A DNA stretch of 64,000 nucleotides from Arsenophonus sp052174135 (GCA_052174135.1 JBQMRZ010000027.1:434001-498000); one strand, 5' to 3'. Numbered from the stretch's first letter, positions 51,819-61,585 are shown. A program made the numbers and translations. The notes: generated by a model from the sequence alone, not told the origin.

Positions 51819-51920
51819 AACTGGTGCCTATATATTACCAGTAAGTTTAATCTAAAATCAACATCCTTCAAAATAGAATATAATCTAAATAAACGCTTAA
51901 AACAATCATATATTAAAAAG

Positions 51921-51997
<77 letters not shown>

Positions 51998-52049
51998 TTT
52001 TAAATTTTATGCTAATAATATAAAAAACGCAAGTTATCTTTTAAAATTA

Positions 52050-52137
52050 TGCCAAGGACGGGACTTGAACCCGTATACCAATTTTATATGGTACTACCAC
52101 CTCAAGGTAACGTGTATACCAATTCCACCACCTTGGC
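52050..52137 (-). tRNA. leuU: tRNA-Leu (GAG)
   Basis: 88-nt class II tRNA with the long variable arm. The acceptor stem GCCAAGG/CCTTGGC is perfect, the anticodon is in CCTTGAGGT (GAG) and the T-loop reads GGGTTCAAGTCCC. After discriminator A the genome reads TAA, so CCA is not encoded, unlike E. coli leuU and the neighbouring tRNA-fMet; maturation needs CCA-adding enzyme. It lies between secG and metY as in E. coli (argG lost between). Confidence 0.97.
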
Positions 52138-52186
52138 TTATTAATAAAAATTTTTAGAAAAACATTACTATAAAACTCTTTATTAA

Positions 52187-52525
52187 TTAATGAGGAATAT
52201 CATTTGTTGGTAATAAAGGTTTTATAGATACTTCTGTTGACTTTTCAATTGCAATAGGATCACCAATTTTTTCCCACTTACTTTTAGTTATATTTTTATT
52301 ATATGTTAAATTCGCTAAAAGTAAACTAATAATAAAAAATAATGTTGCAAAAATAGCCGTCATTCGTGTCATAAAATTACTTGATCCTGAAGAAGCAAAT
52401 AATATCGCAGAAGAACTTATACTAGATGATCCTCCAATATCAGAATTTTTTCCTTGTTGCAACATAATTATAGTAATTAATATAATTGAGATTAATAAAA
52501 ATAAAATCAAAAGAATTATATACAC
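52187..52525 (-). CDS. secG: protein translocase subunit SecG
   Basis: SecG is a small membrane partner of SecYE that speeds preprotein export. The 112-aa protein has two transmembrane helices (about residues 2-22 and 52-74) linked by the conserved MLQQGKNSDIGGS and SGSSNFMTRMTA. The C-terminal tail ends NDIPH, close to the E. coli SDIPN. The start is GTG with AGGT upstream, at the same place as the E. coli Met. It directly precedes tRNA-Leu. Confidence 0.96.
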   Translation of the reverse strand: MYIILLILFLLISIILITIIMLQQGKNSDIGGSSSISSSAILFASSGSSNFMTRMTAIFATLFFIISLLLANLTYNKNITKSKWEKIGDPIAIEKSTEVSIKPLLPTNDIPH

Positions 52526-52705
52526 AATTAAATACCTATTAATAAAAAAATTTTAACAATTATCTAATACAATTTACTCATTAATTTATTACTTTAAGAA
52601 ATAAATTTAAATATATAATAAATCCTAATCGATAAACAAGAGCAATTTTTGTTTCATTAAACTATTTTAAAAATAATAAAATAATTAGATTAATACAGTT
52701 ATTAA

Positions 52706-54049
52706 CTATTTTACTTGTTTGATTGCATCAGCAATATAATTAGCCATTATAGTAACTTGTTTTTTATTTTCACCTTCCACCATAATTCTAATTAAAGACT
52801 CAGTTCCAGATTTACGCAATAAAACTCGCCCCATACCAGTTAGTTCTTTTTCAACTTGCTTTACAACATTTAAAACATGAGTTGTAGCTAATGGATTATA
52901 AGTACCAGAAAAATTTACATTTATCAATACCTGAGGTATTAATTTAATTTCATAACAAAGATCATGAAGGCTCATCTCATTACGGATCATTGCACTTAAA
53001 ACTTGTAAACTAGCAATAATACCATCACATGTTGTAGTCTTGTCTAACAAGATGATATGCCCTGAATTTTCAGCACCAAAACGCCATCCCTGTTCTTGTA
53101 ATTTCTTAAGAACATAACGATCACCTACTTTTGTTCGAATAAAGGGTATATTTAGTTCTTTTAAAGCCAATTCTAACCCAATATTACTCATTAACGTACC
53201 AACAACTCCACCGCATAATCGACCCTGTCGAAGTCCATCACGAGTAATAATATAAAGAATTTGATCACCATCTATTCTACCACCCAAATGATCAACCATT
53301 ATTATGCGATCACCATCACCATCAAAAGCAAGACCAACATCAGCTTTTTCTTCAATTACACGATTTTGTAACATTGCAATATCAGTCGCACCGCAACCTT
53401 GATTAATATTAAGTCCATTGGGCTCACATCCAATTGTAATAACTTTTGCTCCAAGTTCACTTAAAACATTCGGCGCAACATGATATGTTGCGCCGTTAGC
53501 ACAATCTAAAACAATTTTTAATCCATTTAAATTTAGTTCAACTGGAAATGTTTTTTTGCAATATTCAATATAACAGCCAGCAGCATCAATAAAATGATTA
53601 GCACGTCCTAATTTTGCAGGTTCCACACAAGTAAGTGGTTTTTTCATTTCTTTTTCTATTGCTTCTTCTACACCATCAAGTAATTTAGTGCCATCAATTG
53701 AAAAAAATTTAATTCCATTATCATGATAAGGATTATGTGACGCTGAAATAACAATACCTGCTTCTGCACGATATGTACGAGTTAAATAAGCAATTGCTGG
53801 TGTTGGCATTGGACCTGTAAATGAAACAGATAGACCAGCTGCAGAAAGACCAGCTTCTAAAGCTGATTCTAACATATAACCAGAAATACGAGTATCTTTA
53901 CCTATAATTATTTTTCGAGAACCATGGCGCGCTAAAACTTTACCGGCAGCCCAACCTAATTTTAAAACAAAATCAGGAGTAATTGGATTTTCTCCCACTT
54001 TTCCCCGAATACCATCAGTGCCAAAATATTTGCGCTTACTCATAATCAT
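52706..54049 (-). CDS. glmM: phosphoglucosamine mutase
   Basis: Converts glucosamine 6-phosphate to the 1-phosphate for UDP-GlcNAc, the precursor of peptidoglycan and lipid A. The phosphoserine loop GIVISASHNPYHDNG lies near residue 100, metal-binding DGDGDR near 243-248 and the sugar loop GAENSGH near 325. The C-terminal RKSGTESLIRIMVEGE binds phosphate; E. coli has EP where this has ES. 447 aa. Two ATGs (54049, 54043) are possible: the first has the better spacing from AAGG, the second matches MSNRKYFGTDG. The start overlaps folP. Confidence 0.97.
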   Translation of the reverse strand: MIMSKRKYFGTDGIRGKVGENPITPDFVLKLGWAAGKVLARHGSRKIIIGKDTRISGYMLESALEAGLSAAGLSVSFTGPMPTPAIAYLTRTYRAEAGIVISASHNPYHDNGIKFFSIDGTKLLDGVEEAIEKEMKKPLTCVEPAKLGRANHFIDAAGCYIEYCKKTFPVELNLNGLKIVLDCANGATYHVAPNVLSELGAKVITIGCEPNGLNINQGCGATDIAMLQNRVIEEKADVGLAFDGDGDRIIMVDHLGGRIDGDQILYIITRDGLRQGRLCGGVVGTLMSNIGLELALKELNIPFIRTKVGDRYVLKKLQEQGWRFGAENSGHIILLDKTTTCDGIIASLQVLSAMIRNEMSLHDLCYEIKLIPQVLINVNFSGTYNPLATTHVLNVVKQVEKELTGMGRVLLRKSGTESLIRIMVEGENKKQVTIMANYIADAIKQVK

Positions 54050-54884
54050 CTATTCCTTTTTCTGAAAGGGTTGCTTGAACAACCTTCATAGCTTGTACAG
54101 TTTCTTTTACATCATGAGTGCGAATAATATGTACTCCTTGCATAGCTGCAATAACTGCGCATACAACACTGCCAATAAGTCGTTCATTTACTGGTATTTT
54201 TAATAAATCCCCAATCATAGATTTACGAGACATACCAACTAATAACGGCACTCCAAAAATATGAAATTCACTTAATTTTCCTAATAATTGATAATTATGT
54301 GCAATATTTTTTCCAAAACCAAAACCTGGATCAATAATTAAGTTATTTTTTTTAATACCAGCAGCTTTACAGCGATTTATTGCATTTAATAAATATTGTT
54401 TTACTTCTTCAACTACATTTTTATAGTTTAATGTTTGTTGCATTGTTTTAGGTTGACCTAACATATGCATAATACAAATCGCTAATTCACTTTCAGAAAC
54501 AACTTTTAATGTATCTTTTCCATGTAACGCTCGAACATCATTAATAATATGAGCACCAGCTTTAGCTGCTTCTTTCATAACAATAGCTTTAGAAGTATCA
54601 ACTGATACTAATATTTCAAAACGTTTAGTTATTGCTTCAATTATTGGAATAACTCGATCAAGTTCTTCTTGTAAACTCACTTCATTAGCACCAGGCCTAG
54701 TTGATTCTCCGCCAATATCAATAATTTTTGCACCATTTTTAACTATACTTGCTGCATACTTAAATGCACGCTCATAACAATTGTATATACCACCATCAAA
54801 AAAAGAATCTGGAGTTATATTTAATACCCCCATAACAATAGGATGATAAAACTCAAAATCTATTTTTTTAATAGTAATTTTCAT
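54036..54884 (-). CDS. folP: dihydropteroate synthase
   Basis: Joins p-aminobenzoate to the pterin diphosphate in folate synthesis; target of sulfonamides. Family motifs are intact: NITPDSFFDGG near 23-33, GGESTRPGA near 58-66, IIDPGFGFGK near 183-192 and SRKSMIG near 218-224. I chose ATG 54884 with AAGGTG just upstream; the GTG at 54890 falls in the ribosome binding site. It overlaps glmM by 14 bp and follows ftsH across a strong hairpin. Retained folate synthesis is a vitamin-provisioning hint. Confidence 0.96.
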   Translation of the reverse strand: MKITIKKIDFEFYHPIVMGVLNITPDSFFDGGIYNCYERAFKYAASIVKNGAKIIDIGGESTRPGANEVSLQEELDRVIPIIEAITKRFEILVSVDTSKAIVMKEAAKAGAHIINDVRALHGKDTLKVVSESELAICIMHMLGQPKTMQQTLNYKNVVEEVKQYLLNAINRCKAAGIKKNNLIIDPGFGFGKNIAHNYQLLGKLSEFHIFGVPLLVGMSRKSMIGDLLKIPVNERLIGSVVCAVIAAMQGVHIIRTHDVKETVQAMKVVQATLSEKGIDDYE

Positions 54885-54894
54885 AATCACCTTA

Positions 54895-54943
54895 AATTAA
54901 TCAAATAAAACCCTAGGTAACCTAGGGTTTTATTTGATTAATT
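54895..54943 (-). terminator. ftsH terminator, 23-bp perfect stem
   Basis: Arms 54895-54917 and 54921-54943 are exact complements with a 3-nt loop. The tip is CCCTAGG/CCTAGGG and the T-tract lies in the 3' arm. It lies between ftsH and folP and touches the folP ribosome binding site, so it could also tune folP translation. Confidence 0.8.
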
Positions 54944-54968
54944 ATTGCACATTAAAATTCTATTATTA

Positions 54969-56927
54969 TTAATGATTTTCTGTATTACTACTATTATTAT
55001 TTTCATGTAAATTATCTTCACTTTTACCAGAATCAATATTCTTTTCTATCTCTTCTTGTTGAGATGAAGATATTGAAGCATGATTATTGTTATTATTATC
55101 ATTCCAACCAATAGGTAATCTAACTGAACGACGACTCATTAAATCATCAATTTGAAATGCATCAATAGTTTCATATTTCATTAATGCATCCTTCATATTA
55201 TGAAGGATGTCAATATGATTATTTAAAATCTGACGAGCTCGTTTATAATTACGATCAATAATTGCTTTAATCTCTTCATCAATTGCTCGTGCCGTTTCAT
55301 CAGACATATGATTAACTTTAGCAACAGAGCGGCCAAGAAAAATTTCACCCTCTTCTTCAGCATAAAGTAATGGTCCTAATTTTTCAGAAAAGCCCCATTG
55401 TGTAACCATATTACGAGCAAGATTAGTTGCTACTTTAATATCATTTGATGCACCAGTAGATACTTTTTCTGAACCATAAATAATTTCTTCTGCTAATCTT
55501 CCACCATAAAGTGTTGATATTTGACTCTCTAACTTTTGTCGACTTGCACTAATTTGATCACCTTCTGGTAAAAAAAATGTAACACCTAACGCACGACCAC
55601 GAGGTATAATTGTTACTTTATGAACAGGATCATGCTCGGGAACAATTCGTCCAATAATCGCATGACCAGCTTCATGATAGGCAGTAGATTCTTTTTGTTC
55701 TTCTGTCATGACCATAGATCGTCGCTCAGTACCCATCATAATCTTATCTTTTGCTTTTTCAAACTCTAACATAGCAACAACACGCTTATTTCCGCGAGCA
55801 GCAAAAAGAGCTGCTTCATTAACTAAATTAGCTAAATCAGCTCCAGAAAAACCTGGTGTTCCTCTAGCTAAAACTGAAACATCAACGCTTGAATCTAAAG
55901 GTACACGGCGCATATGAACTTTTAAGATTTGTTCACGACCACGTACATCAGGTAAACCAACAACAACTTGTCGATCAAAACGCCCAGGACGTAATAATGC
56001 AGGATCCAAGACATCTGGACGGTTAGTAGCTGCAATAACAATAATACCTTCATTACCTTCAAATCCATCCATTTCCACTAACATTTGATTAAGAGTTTGT
56101 TCACGCTCATCATGTCCACCTCCTAAACCTGCACCACGTTGGCGACCAACTGCATCTATTTCGTCAATAAAGATAATGCAAGGTGCCGCTTTTTTTGCTT
56201 GTTCAAACATATCACGAACACGAGAAGCACCAACACCAACAAACATTTCTACAAAATCTGAACCAGAAATAGTGAAAAAAGGAACTTTTGCTTCACCAGC
56301 AATAGCTTTAGCTAATAAAGTCTTACCTGTTCCTGGCGGTCCTACCATTAAAATTCCTTTAGGAATTTTACCACCTAATTTTTGAAAACGACCTGGTTCC
56401 CGTAAGTATTCGGCTAACTCACTAACTTCTTCTTTAGCTTCATCACAACCAACAACATCGGCAAAAGTTGTTTTAATTTGATCTTCTGTTAATATACGCG
56501 CTTTGCTTTTACCAAAAGACATGGCACCTTTACCACCACCTCCCTGCATCTGACGCATAAAAAAGATCCAAACTCCAATTAATAAAAACATTGGAAACCA
56601 GGAAATAAAAATAGTTGCTAAGAAACTTTGTTCTTTAGGTGGTTCACCAATAACAATAACATGTCTTTCAAGTAAAGTATCCAATAATCTTGGATCATTT
56701 CTCATTGGAATATAAGTTGTATAAAGACTATTATCCGTTTTCTTAACACTAATTTCACGATCAGAAATTCGTACTTCACGTATCTGATCCTGAGTTAACT
56801 CATTCATAAAAGTAGAATAATCCACTCTACGACTATTCGAATCGCTAGGACCAAAACTCTGGAATATAGACATAAGGACTATTGCAATAAGTACCCAGAG
56901 AATCAGGTTTTTCGCCATGTCACTCAA
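54969..56927 (-). CDS. ftsH: membrane AAA+ zinc protease FtsH
   Basis: FtsH degrades short-lived and misassembled membrane proteins, and controls LpxC and so LPS amount in E. coli. Two transmembrane helices (about residues 5-24 and 100-120) flank a periplasmic domain. Walker A is GPPGTGKT near 195, Walker B FIDEIDAVG near 252, and the zinc site is HEAGH near 418. 652 aa. A TTG start (56927) has GAGG at ideal spacing; ATG 56918, three codons later, gives the usual MAKNLILW. Both starts are also seen at the E. coli locus. The tail is Asn/Ser-rich and differs from E. coli. Confidence 0.97.
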   Translation of the reverse strand: MSDMAKNLILWVLIAIVLMSIFQSFGPSDSNSRRVDYSTFMNELTQDQIREVRISDREISVKKTDNSLYTTYIPMRNDPRLLDTLLERHVIVIGEPPKEQSFLATIFISWFPMFLLIGVWIFFMRQMQGGGGKGAMSFGKSKARILTEDQIKTTFADVVGCDEAKEEVSELAEYLREPGRFQKLGGKIPKGILMVGPPGTGKTLLAKAIAGEAKVPFFTISGSDFVEMFVGVGASRVRDMFEQAKKAAPCIIFIDEIDAVGRQRGAGLGGGHDEREQTLNQMLVEMDGFEGNEGIIVIAATNRPDVLDPALLRPGRFDRQVVVGLPDVRGREQILKVHMRRVPLDSSVDVSVLARGTPGFSGADLANLVNEAALFAARGNKRVVAMLEFEKAKDKIMMGTERRSMVMTEEQKESTAYHEAGHAIIGRIVPEHDPVHKVTIIPRGRALGVTFFLPEGDQISASRQKLESQISTLYGGRLAEEIIYGSEKVSTGASNDIKVATNLARNMVTQWGFSEKLGPLLYAEEEGEIFLGRSVAKVNHMSDETARAIDEEIKAIIDRNYKRARQILNNHIDILHNMKDALMKYETIDAFQIDDLMSRRSVRLPIGWNDNNNNNHASISSSQQEEIEKNIDSGKSEDNLHENNNSSNTENH

Positions 56928-56978
56928 GAGATGAACCTCTTCACTACACTATGTTAAATAAATAACGTACAGGATACT

Positions 56979-57605
56979 CTATATTTTTCGTCCTGTCGCT
57001 ACAATATACACTTCACGTGAACGTGATCGTGAAGCATTTGGTTTACGAATTTTAACTTTTAAAAAAAGAGAACGAACTTCTCTCAAATATTTATCAAAAC
57101 CTTCTCCATGAAATACCTTAACAACAAAATTTCCTCCGATAACCAATACATAACGACACATATCCAACGCTAACTCAGCTAAATACATAGATTTAGGAAT
57201 ATCAATTACACACATTCCACTCATATTTGGAGCCATATCTGATATAATAACTTGAATTTTTTTTCCACCGATTCGTTTAAGTAACATTTCTAATGTTTGC
57301 TTATTTCGAAAATCTCCTTGTAAGAAATCAACACTAACAATAGGATCCATTAGTAATAAATCACATGCAATAATCCTGCCATCAAGCCCAATTTTAGTTG
57401 CTGCATATTGAGACCAACCACCAGGCGCTGCGCCCAAATCAACAACATTCATACCAGACTTAAATATTTTATCACTCTGTTGGATTTCATCTAATTTAAA
57501 CCATGCACGCGAACGAATTTTTTTTTTCGTTTGAAAAACATATTTATCACTAAAATGTTCTTGTAACCAACGTGTAGAACTTGCTGAATGTTTTTTATTA
57601 ACCAT
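56979..57605 (-). CDS. rlmE: 23S rRNA (uridine-2552-2'-O)-methyltransferase
   Basis: RlmE (FtsJ/RrmJ) methylates U2552 in the A-loop late in 50S assembly. The SAM motif is VVDLGAAPGGWSQ near 54-66. The K-D-K-E catalytic set is visible: Lys in RAWFKLDEI, Asp in IISDMAPNMSG, Lys in FVVKVFHG and Glu in REVYIVA. 208 aa, full length. It is followed by ftsH 51 bp downstream, as in E. coli. Confidence 0.96.
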   Translation of the reverse strand: MVNKKHSASSTRWLQEHFSDKYVFQTKKKIRSRAWFKLDEIQQSDKIFKSGMNVVDLGAAPGGWSQYAATKIGLDGRIIACDLLLMDPIVSVDFLQGDFRNKQTLEMLLKRIGGKKIQVIISDMAPNMSGMCVIDIPKSMYLAELALDMCRYVLVIGGNFVVKVFHGEGFDKYLREVRSLFLKVKIRKPNASRSRSREVYIVATGRKI

Positions 57606-57739
57606 TATTTCTTCAATTATGTATATAAGATAATATCTATTCTATCCATTTGATATAAGAAAATTATAAAATCTATAATTATATCTAAAAAATGATACTA
57701 AAATATATTATTTCAATTCCAGTAAAATAATAACTCTCA

Positions 57740-58020
57740 ATAAAAATAAATACAAAGCTTAAATTCTTTTTATTATTAAACAATGCCTTGATTATAATAA
57801 GTAACAATAATTTAATTAAAGGTGTTTTAGTGAAAAATCAAAAAACTTATACCATGTTATAAATTTATTAAAATAAAAAATAGTAAATTGAAATTAAAAA
57901 ATTCAAATTTAAATTTAATAACTAATGCTATTATTTAATGCTCATACTATCGATATATAAGTTGTTATTATAACTTATATATCCTATTGTTTTTATTAAA
58001 ATAGAAAAATTATTCTTTAT
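57740..58020 (+). pseudogene. yhbY: decayed yhbY
   Basis: YhbY, a CRM-domain ribosome assembly protein, is divergent from rlmE and convergent with greA in E. coli. The plus strand reads SNNNLIKGVLVKNQKTY (about 57800-57850), matching YhbY GSNGLTEGVLAEIEQAL with SN, L, GVL shared. A preceding NNALIII resembles HPLKPVV. The rest is not readable and stops follow. Ends are approximate. Confidence 0.65.
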
Positions 58021-58052
58021 AAATAAATATTCTATATTTAATTGTAAAAATT

Positions 58053-58111
58053 TTTTGTGTTCATATTAAAATAAAAGACTGATAATCTTTTATTTTAATA
58101 TGAACACAAAA
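58053..58111. terminator. 26-bp perfect hairpin at greA 3' end
   Basis: Arms 58053-58078 and 58086-58111 are exact reverse complements with a 7-nt loop. It lies 33 bp past the greA stop and beyond the yhbY ghost, so it could serve greA on the minus strand. The stem is almost all A/T; the flanking homopolymer is mixed and not a classic T-run. Confidence 0.7.
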
Positions 58112-58143
58112 TAAATATAGTGCTTTAACAGAAGATAAAAATC

Positions 58144-58620
58144 TTAAATATATTCCACCTTTAAAATTTTATATTCAATTTTACCTCCAGGAGTAATAAT
58201 AACTGAAACATCATTTATAGTTTTACCAATTAAACCTCGAGCTATTGGTGAATTAATGGAAATAAGATTTTCTTTAATATCAGCTTCATCATGACCAACA
58301 ATGCGATAAGTTAAATTTTCATTTGTTGTTATATTAAATATAGTAACTTTTGTGCCAAATATTACACGACTATTATTTTTTATTTTTGTTATGTCAATAA
58401 TTTGCGAATGAGATAACTTAATTTCAATTTCTTGAATGCGACCCTCACAAAACCCTTGTTGCTCACGTGCTGCATGATATTCTGCATTTTCTTTTAAATC
58501 ACCATATTCACGAGCTGCTGTAATAGCAGCAATAATTTCAGGTCGACGAATATTTTTTAAAAATTCTAACTCTTCACGCAACTTTTCTGCACCACGCGCT
58601 GTCATTGGAATCTGTTTCAT
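58144..58620 (-). CDS. greA: transcription elongation factor GreA
   Basis: GreA rescues backtracked RNA polymerase by stimulating RNA cleavage. The N-terminal coiled coil carries the acidic tip in AREYGDLKENAEYHAAREQ (about residues 38-56) and the C-terminal globular domain ends KVEYI. I chose ATG 58620, preceded by AGAGG 9 bases away and matching MQAIPMT; the TTG just before it is unnecessary. 158 aa, as in E. coli. Neighbours on both sides are decayed. Confidence 0.97.
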   Translation of the reverse strand: MKQIPMTARGAEKLREELEFLKNIRRPEIIAAITAAREYGDLKENAEYHAAREQQGFCEGRIQEIEIKLSHSQIIDITKIKNNSRVIFGTKVTIFNITTNENLTYRIVGHDEADIKENLISINSPIARGLIGKTINDVSVIITPGGKIEYKILKVEYI

Positions 58621-58859
58621 CAATAAATACCTCTGATTCTTTCATAAAGAAAAACTAAACATCTTATTTATTTATTTTCTTTTATTAAAACAAATTTGTA
58701 CTTTTTCAAAAGTAATGTGTCAAAAAAAATAATATATTGTTAATTGTTAATCTTTAACTTTATTATTTTATAATTTAATTAAACATTCTAATATCATGCA
58801 ATTAATGTAAATTTATTATTTACTAAATTTTATATTAAACTTTAGTGCCACTATTATAC

Positions 58860-59760
58860 ATTTATACATATTATAGGTATAAAAACTTATAACTTTATTA
58901 TAAAAAATATGATATTATTTATTTATCTATTTTTGTTTTCAATTATACGTTATTATAATCAATTAAATTATAATAATAATACTTAAACAGTTAAAAATTT
59001 AAATTTCTTTATAAAAATATAAATTGATAAATTTTTATCGCTAACAAATAAAAAAAAGATATAACTATTTAAAACTATTATCATATTAACTTCGTTACTA
59101 CAATTAATTAAAATTTTAATTAATTATTAGTTTTAAAATTGAATAATAAATTTTATTACCGATCTTTTAAAAAAATATTTAATTATACGCTTTATCGACG
59201 ATTTAATTTAATAAACAGATATTAAAATAATTAATAATAATTTAATTATCTATTATCAAATTTTAATGACTAAAATAAAAACTTATTTTAAATATACATA
59301 AAGTATTATAATGTAATATTTTAATTTTTTTAATAAAAACTTATATTGATAAGTATTTTTATTAATCATTTTATTGATATCCGCGACTATCATTTTTTTT
59401 AAAATTAATATATTTAGTTAAATTATTTCATCTAATAAAAAATAATTAATACGTATTATATTATATACTAAAGTTACATAATAAAAAAACTATTATAATA
59501 TTTTTACTGAAATAATTTTAAAAAACTTTATAAAATAATAGTTGATATAACCTTTGAATTATAAGACTGAGATATATTTTCTTTTTTTTTTGAAACACCT
59601 TCATTTTACACAACTTATAGTATTATCTTGATTAAATTTTAAAATATAAGGAATATATTTGTAATATATAATTTATAGCCACTTTATTACAACTTAGATA
59701 TATTAATAACTATTTATATTTATTGTTTGGTATAAAAAATAAAATATATCTACTTATTAA
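58860..59760 (+). pseudogene. dacB: possible decayed dacB
   Basis: In E. coli dacB (penicillin-binding protein 4) lies between greA and obgE on the opposite strand. The plus strand at about 59036-59085 reads LSLTNKKKI*LFKT, comparable to the active-site region LPASTQKVITALAA. LLQLIKILINY follows, against LIQLGPDFRF. Near 59600, LHFTQLIVLS recalls MAFVQYLSG. The span is about 0.5 kb shorter than the gene. Matches are weak and chance similarity in AT-rich translation cannot be excluded. Confidence 0.35.
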
Positions 59761-59915
59761 TTTATAATAAAATAATTCGTACAATTTAATGTTTATAAAA
59801 ATAAATAATTTTATTTTATGTTTTTCATTTAATTTGTTTACTATTAAACATTTATCTTTTTTTTAATAATTATTTTAAAAAAACAAATTTATCTTATTCA
59901 GCTAATACTATTTAC

Positions 59916-60935
59916 CTATATGTTTTTAGAAAAACTTGAATTAAATTTTATAATATCTGAACAAAGTAATTTAGTGCCTAATTGAGTTGTTGCAGAAATC
60001 TGATAATATCTATTTTTCCATTCTAATGCTTTAATAATAACTTTTGCACGATCATTTGCCTCTTCATGTGTCAATAGATCAACTTTATTAAAAACTAACC
60101 ATCGCGGTTTTTTTGCTAGTTTTTTACTATACTTTTCTAATTCCATATCAATTATTTGAATATTTTTAATTGGATCAGAGCCATCAAGAGGATAAATATC
60201 AATAAGATGTAAAAGTATTGTACAACGTTCCAAGTGTTTTAAAAAACGAATCCCAAGACCTGAACCTTCCGCGGCTCCTTTAATTAAACCAGGAATATCT
60301 GCAATAATAAAACTTTCTTTATTATTCACATGAACTAAACCTAAATTTGGTACTAAAGTAGTAAATGGATAATCAGCAACTTTTGGTTTTGCTGCAGAAA
60401 CTGAGCGAATAAAAGTAGATTTTCCAGCATTTGGAATACCCAATATTCCAACATCAGCGAGTAATATTAACTCAAGTGCTAATTCTTTTGTTTCCCCCTT
60501 TTTTCCCATTGTTTTTTGATAAGGAACACGATTAACTGATGATTTAAATCGAGTATTACCTAAACCATGAAATCCACCTTTTGCAACCATTAAAGATTGT
60601 CCATGATAAATCATATCACCAATATTTTTTTTGTTCGAAAATTCATGTATTCGTGTACCAACTGGAACTTTAATAAATTTATCTTGACCACGTTTTCCTG
60701 TACAATCAGAACTTCGACCATTTTGTCCACATTCAGCTCGAAAGATTGTTTTAAATTGATAATCTATCAATGTATTAAGATTTTCATCAGCAAATAAATA
60801 AACATCTCCGCCATCTCCACCATTTCCACCATTAGGTCCTCCCTTAGAAATACATTTTTCACGACGGAAACTAATACAGCCATTGCCACCATTGCCAGCT
60901 ATAACTAATATTTTGGCTTCATCAACAAATTTCAT
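59916..60935 (-). CDS. obgE: Obg GTPase (ObgE/CgtA)
   Basis: Obg is a GTPase for 50S maturation, linked to (p)ppGpp and replication control. The Gly-rich Obg fold (GGNGGDGGDVYLFAD and similar) covers residues 1-158. The G domain has GIPNAGKST near 166-174, DIPGLIKGA near 213-221 and FNKVDL near 281-286. At 339 aa it lacks about 50 residues of E. coli ObgE: the variable acidic C-terminal tail is missing. The rpmA stop-to-start spacing is 63 bp upstream; the intervening yhbE of E. coli is deleted. Confidence 0.96.
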   Translation of the reverse strand: MKFVDEAKILVIAGNGGNGCISFRREKCISKGGPNGGNGGDGGDVYLFADENLNTLIDYQFKTIFRAECGQNGRSSDCTGKRGQDKFIKVPVGTRIHEFSNKKNIGDMIYHGQSLMVAKGGFHGLGNTRFKSSVNRVPYQKTMGKKGETKELALELILLADVGILGIPNAGKSTFIRSVSAAKPKVADYPFTTLVPNLGLVHVNNKESFIIADIPGLIKGAAEGSGLGIRFLKHLERCTILLHLIDIYPLDGSDPIKNIQIIDMELEKYSKKLAKKPRWLVFNKVDLLTHEEANDRAKVIIKALEWKNRYYQISATTQLGTKLLCSDIIKFNSSFSKNI

Positions 60936-60998
60936 TTTCTTTTCTCAGCATATTAAATACTATATGGTAATATGATAATTTTATCAAAAAATAATATT

Positions 60999-61256
60999 TT
61001 ATTGAGCTTCGATACTAACATATTTACGATTTCTTTGTCCCTTAACTTTAAATTTAACTTTTCCATCAGTTAATGCAAAGAGAGTATAATCACGGCCATA
61101 ACCAACATTATTACCAGCATGAAATATAGTACCTCGTTGACGAACAATAATGCTACCTGCCAAAACAGATTCACCACCAAAACGCTTTACGCCTAATCGT
61201 TTTGATTCGGAATCACGCCCATTACGTGTTGAACCACCAGCTTTTTTATGCGCCAT
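60999..61256 (-). CDS. rpmA: 50S ribosomal protein L27
   Basis: L27 reaches the peptidyl transferase centre with its N-terminal arm. It starts MAHKKAGGSTRNGRDSESK, the family signature, and is full length at 85 aa. It has the short N-terminus with no cleaved extension, as in other Proteobacteria. It follows rplU by about 20 bp with a GAGG ribosome binding site, forming the rplU-rpmA operon. Confidence 0.98.
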   Translation of the reverse strand: MAHKKAGGSTRNGRDSESKRLGVKRFGGESVLAGSIIVRQRGTIFHAGNNVGYGRDYTLFALTDGKVKFKVKGQRNRKYVSIEAQ

Positions 61257-61276
61257 TATAATCTCCTCTTAATTTT

Positions 61277-61585
61277 TTAAACAATGCTAATGATCTTAAT
61301 ATCAGTAAACCACTGACGATGACCTTGTTGTTTACGACTATGCTTACGACGACGAAATTTAATAATTTTAATTTTTTCAGAACGACCGTGCGCAATAACT
61401 TTAGCTTTAACTTTAATGCCTTCAACAAAAGGAGATCCTATTTTAATATTATTATCGTCCGCTATCATCAATACTTTATTAAACTCAATAGTTTCATCTA
61501 TTACAATATCTAATTTTTCTAGACGAATTATTTGAGATTCAGTTACTCGGTATTGTTTAGCGCCACTTTGAAAAACTGCATACAT
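61277..61585 (-). CDS. rplU: 50S ribosomal protein L21
   Basis: L21 is a large-subunit protein near 23S rRNA domain V. The start chosen is ATG 61585 (MYAVFQSGAKQYRV), preceded by GGAG with 5-base spacing; an in-frame GTG two codons before adds nothing. The basic signature KFRRRKHSRKQQGHRQ is intact. 102 aa. It is divergent from ispB across a 273-bp region that must hold both promoters. Confidence 0.98.
   Translation of the reverse strand: MYAVFQSGAKQYRVTESQIIRLEKLDIVIDETIEFNKVLMIADDNNIKIGSPFVEGIKVKAKVIAHGRSEKIKIIKFRRRKHSRKQQGHRQWFTDIKIISIV

Noticed and set aside
61246..61428. Lys/Leu-rich minus-strand frame overlapping rplU
   Set aside because: Alternate frame of the strongly conserved L21 gene.
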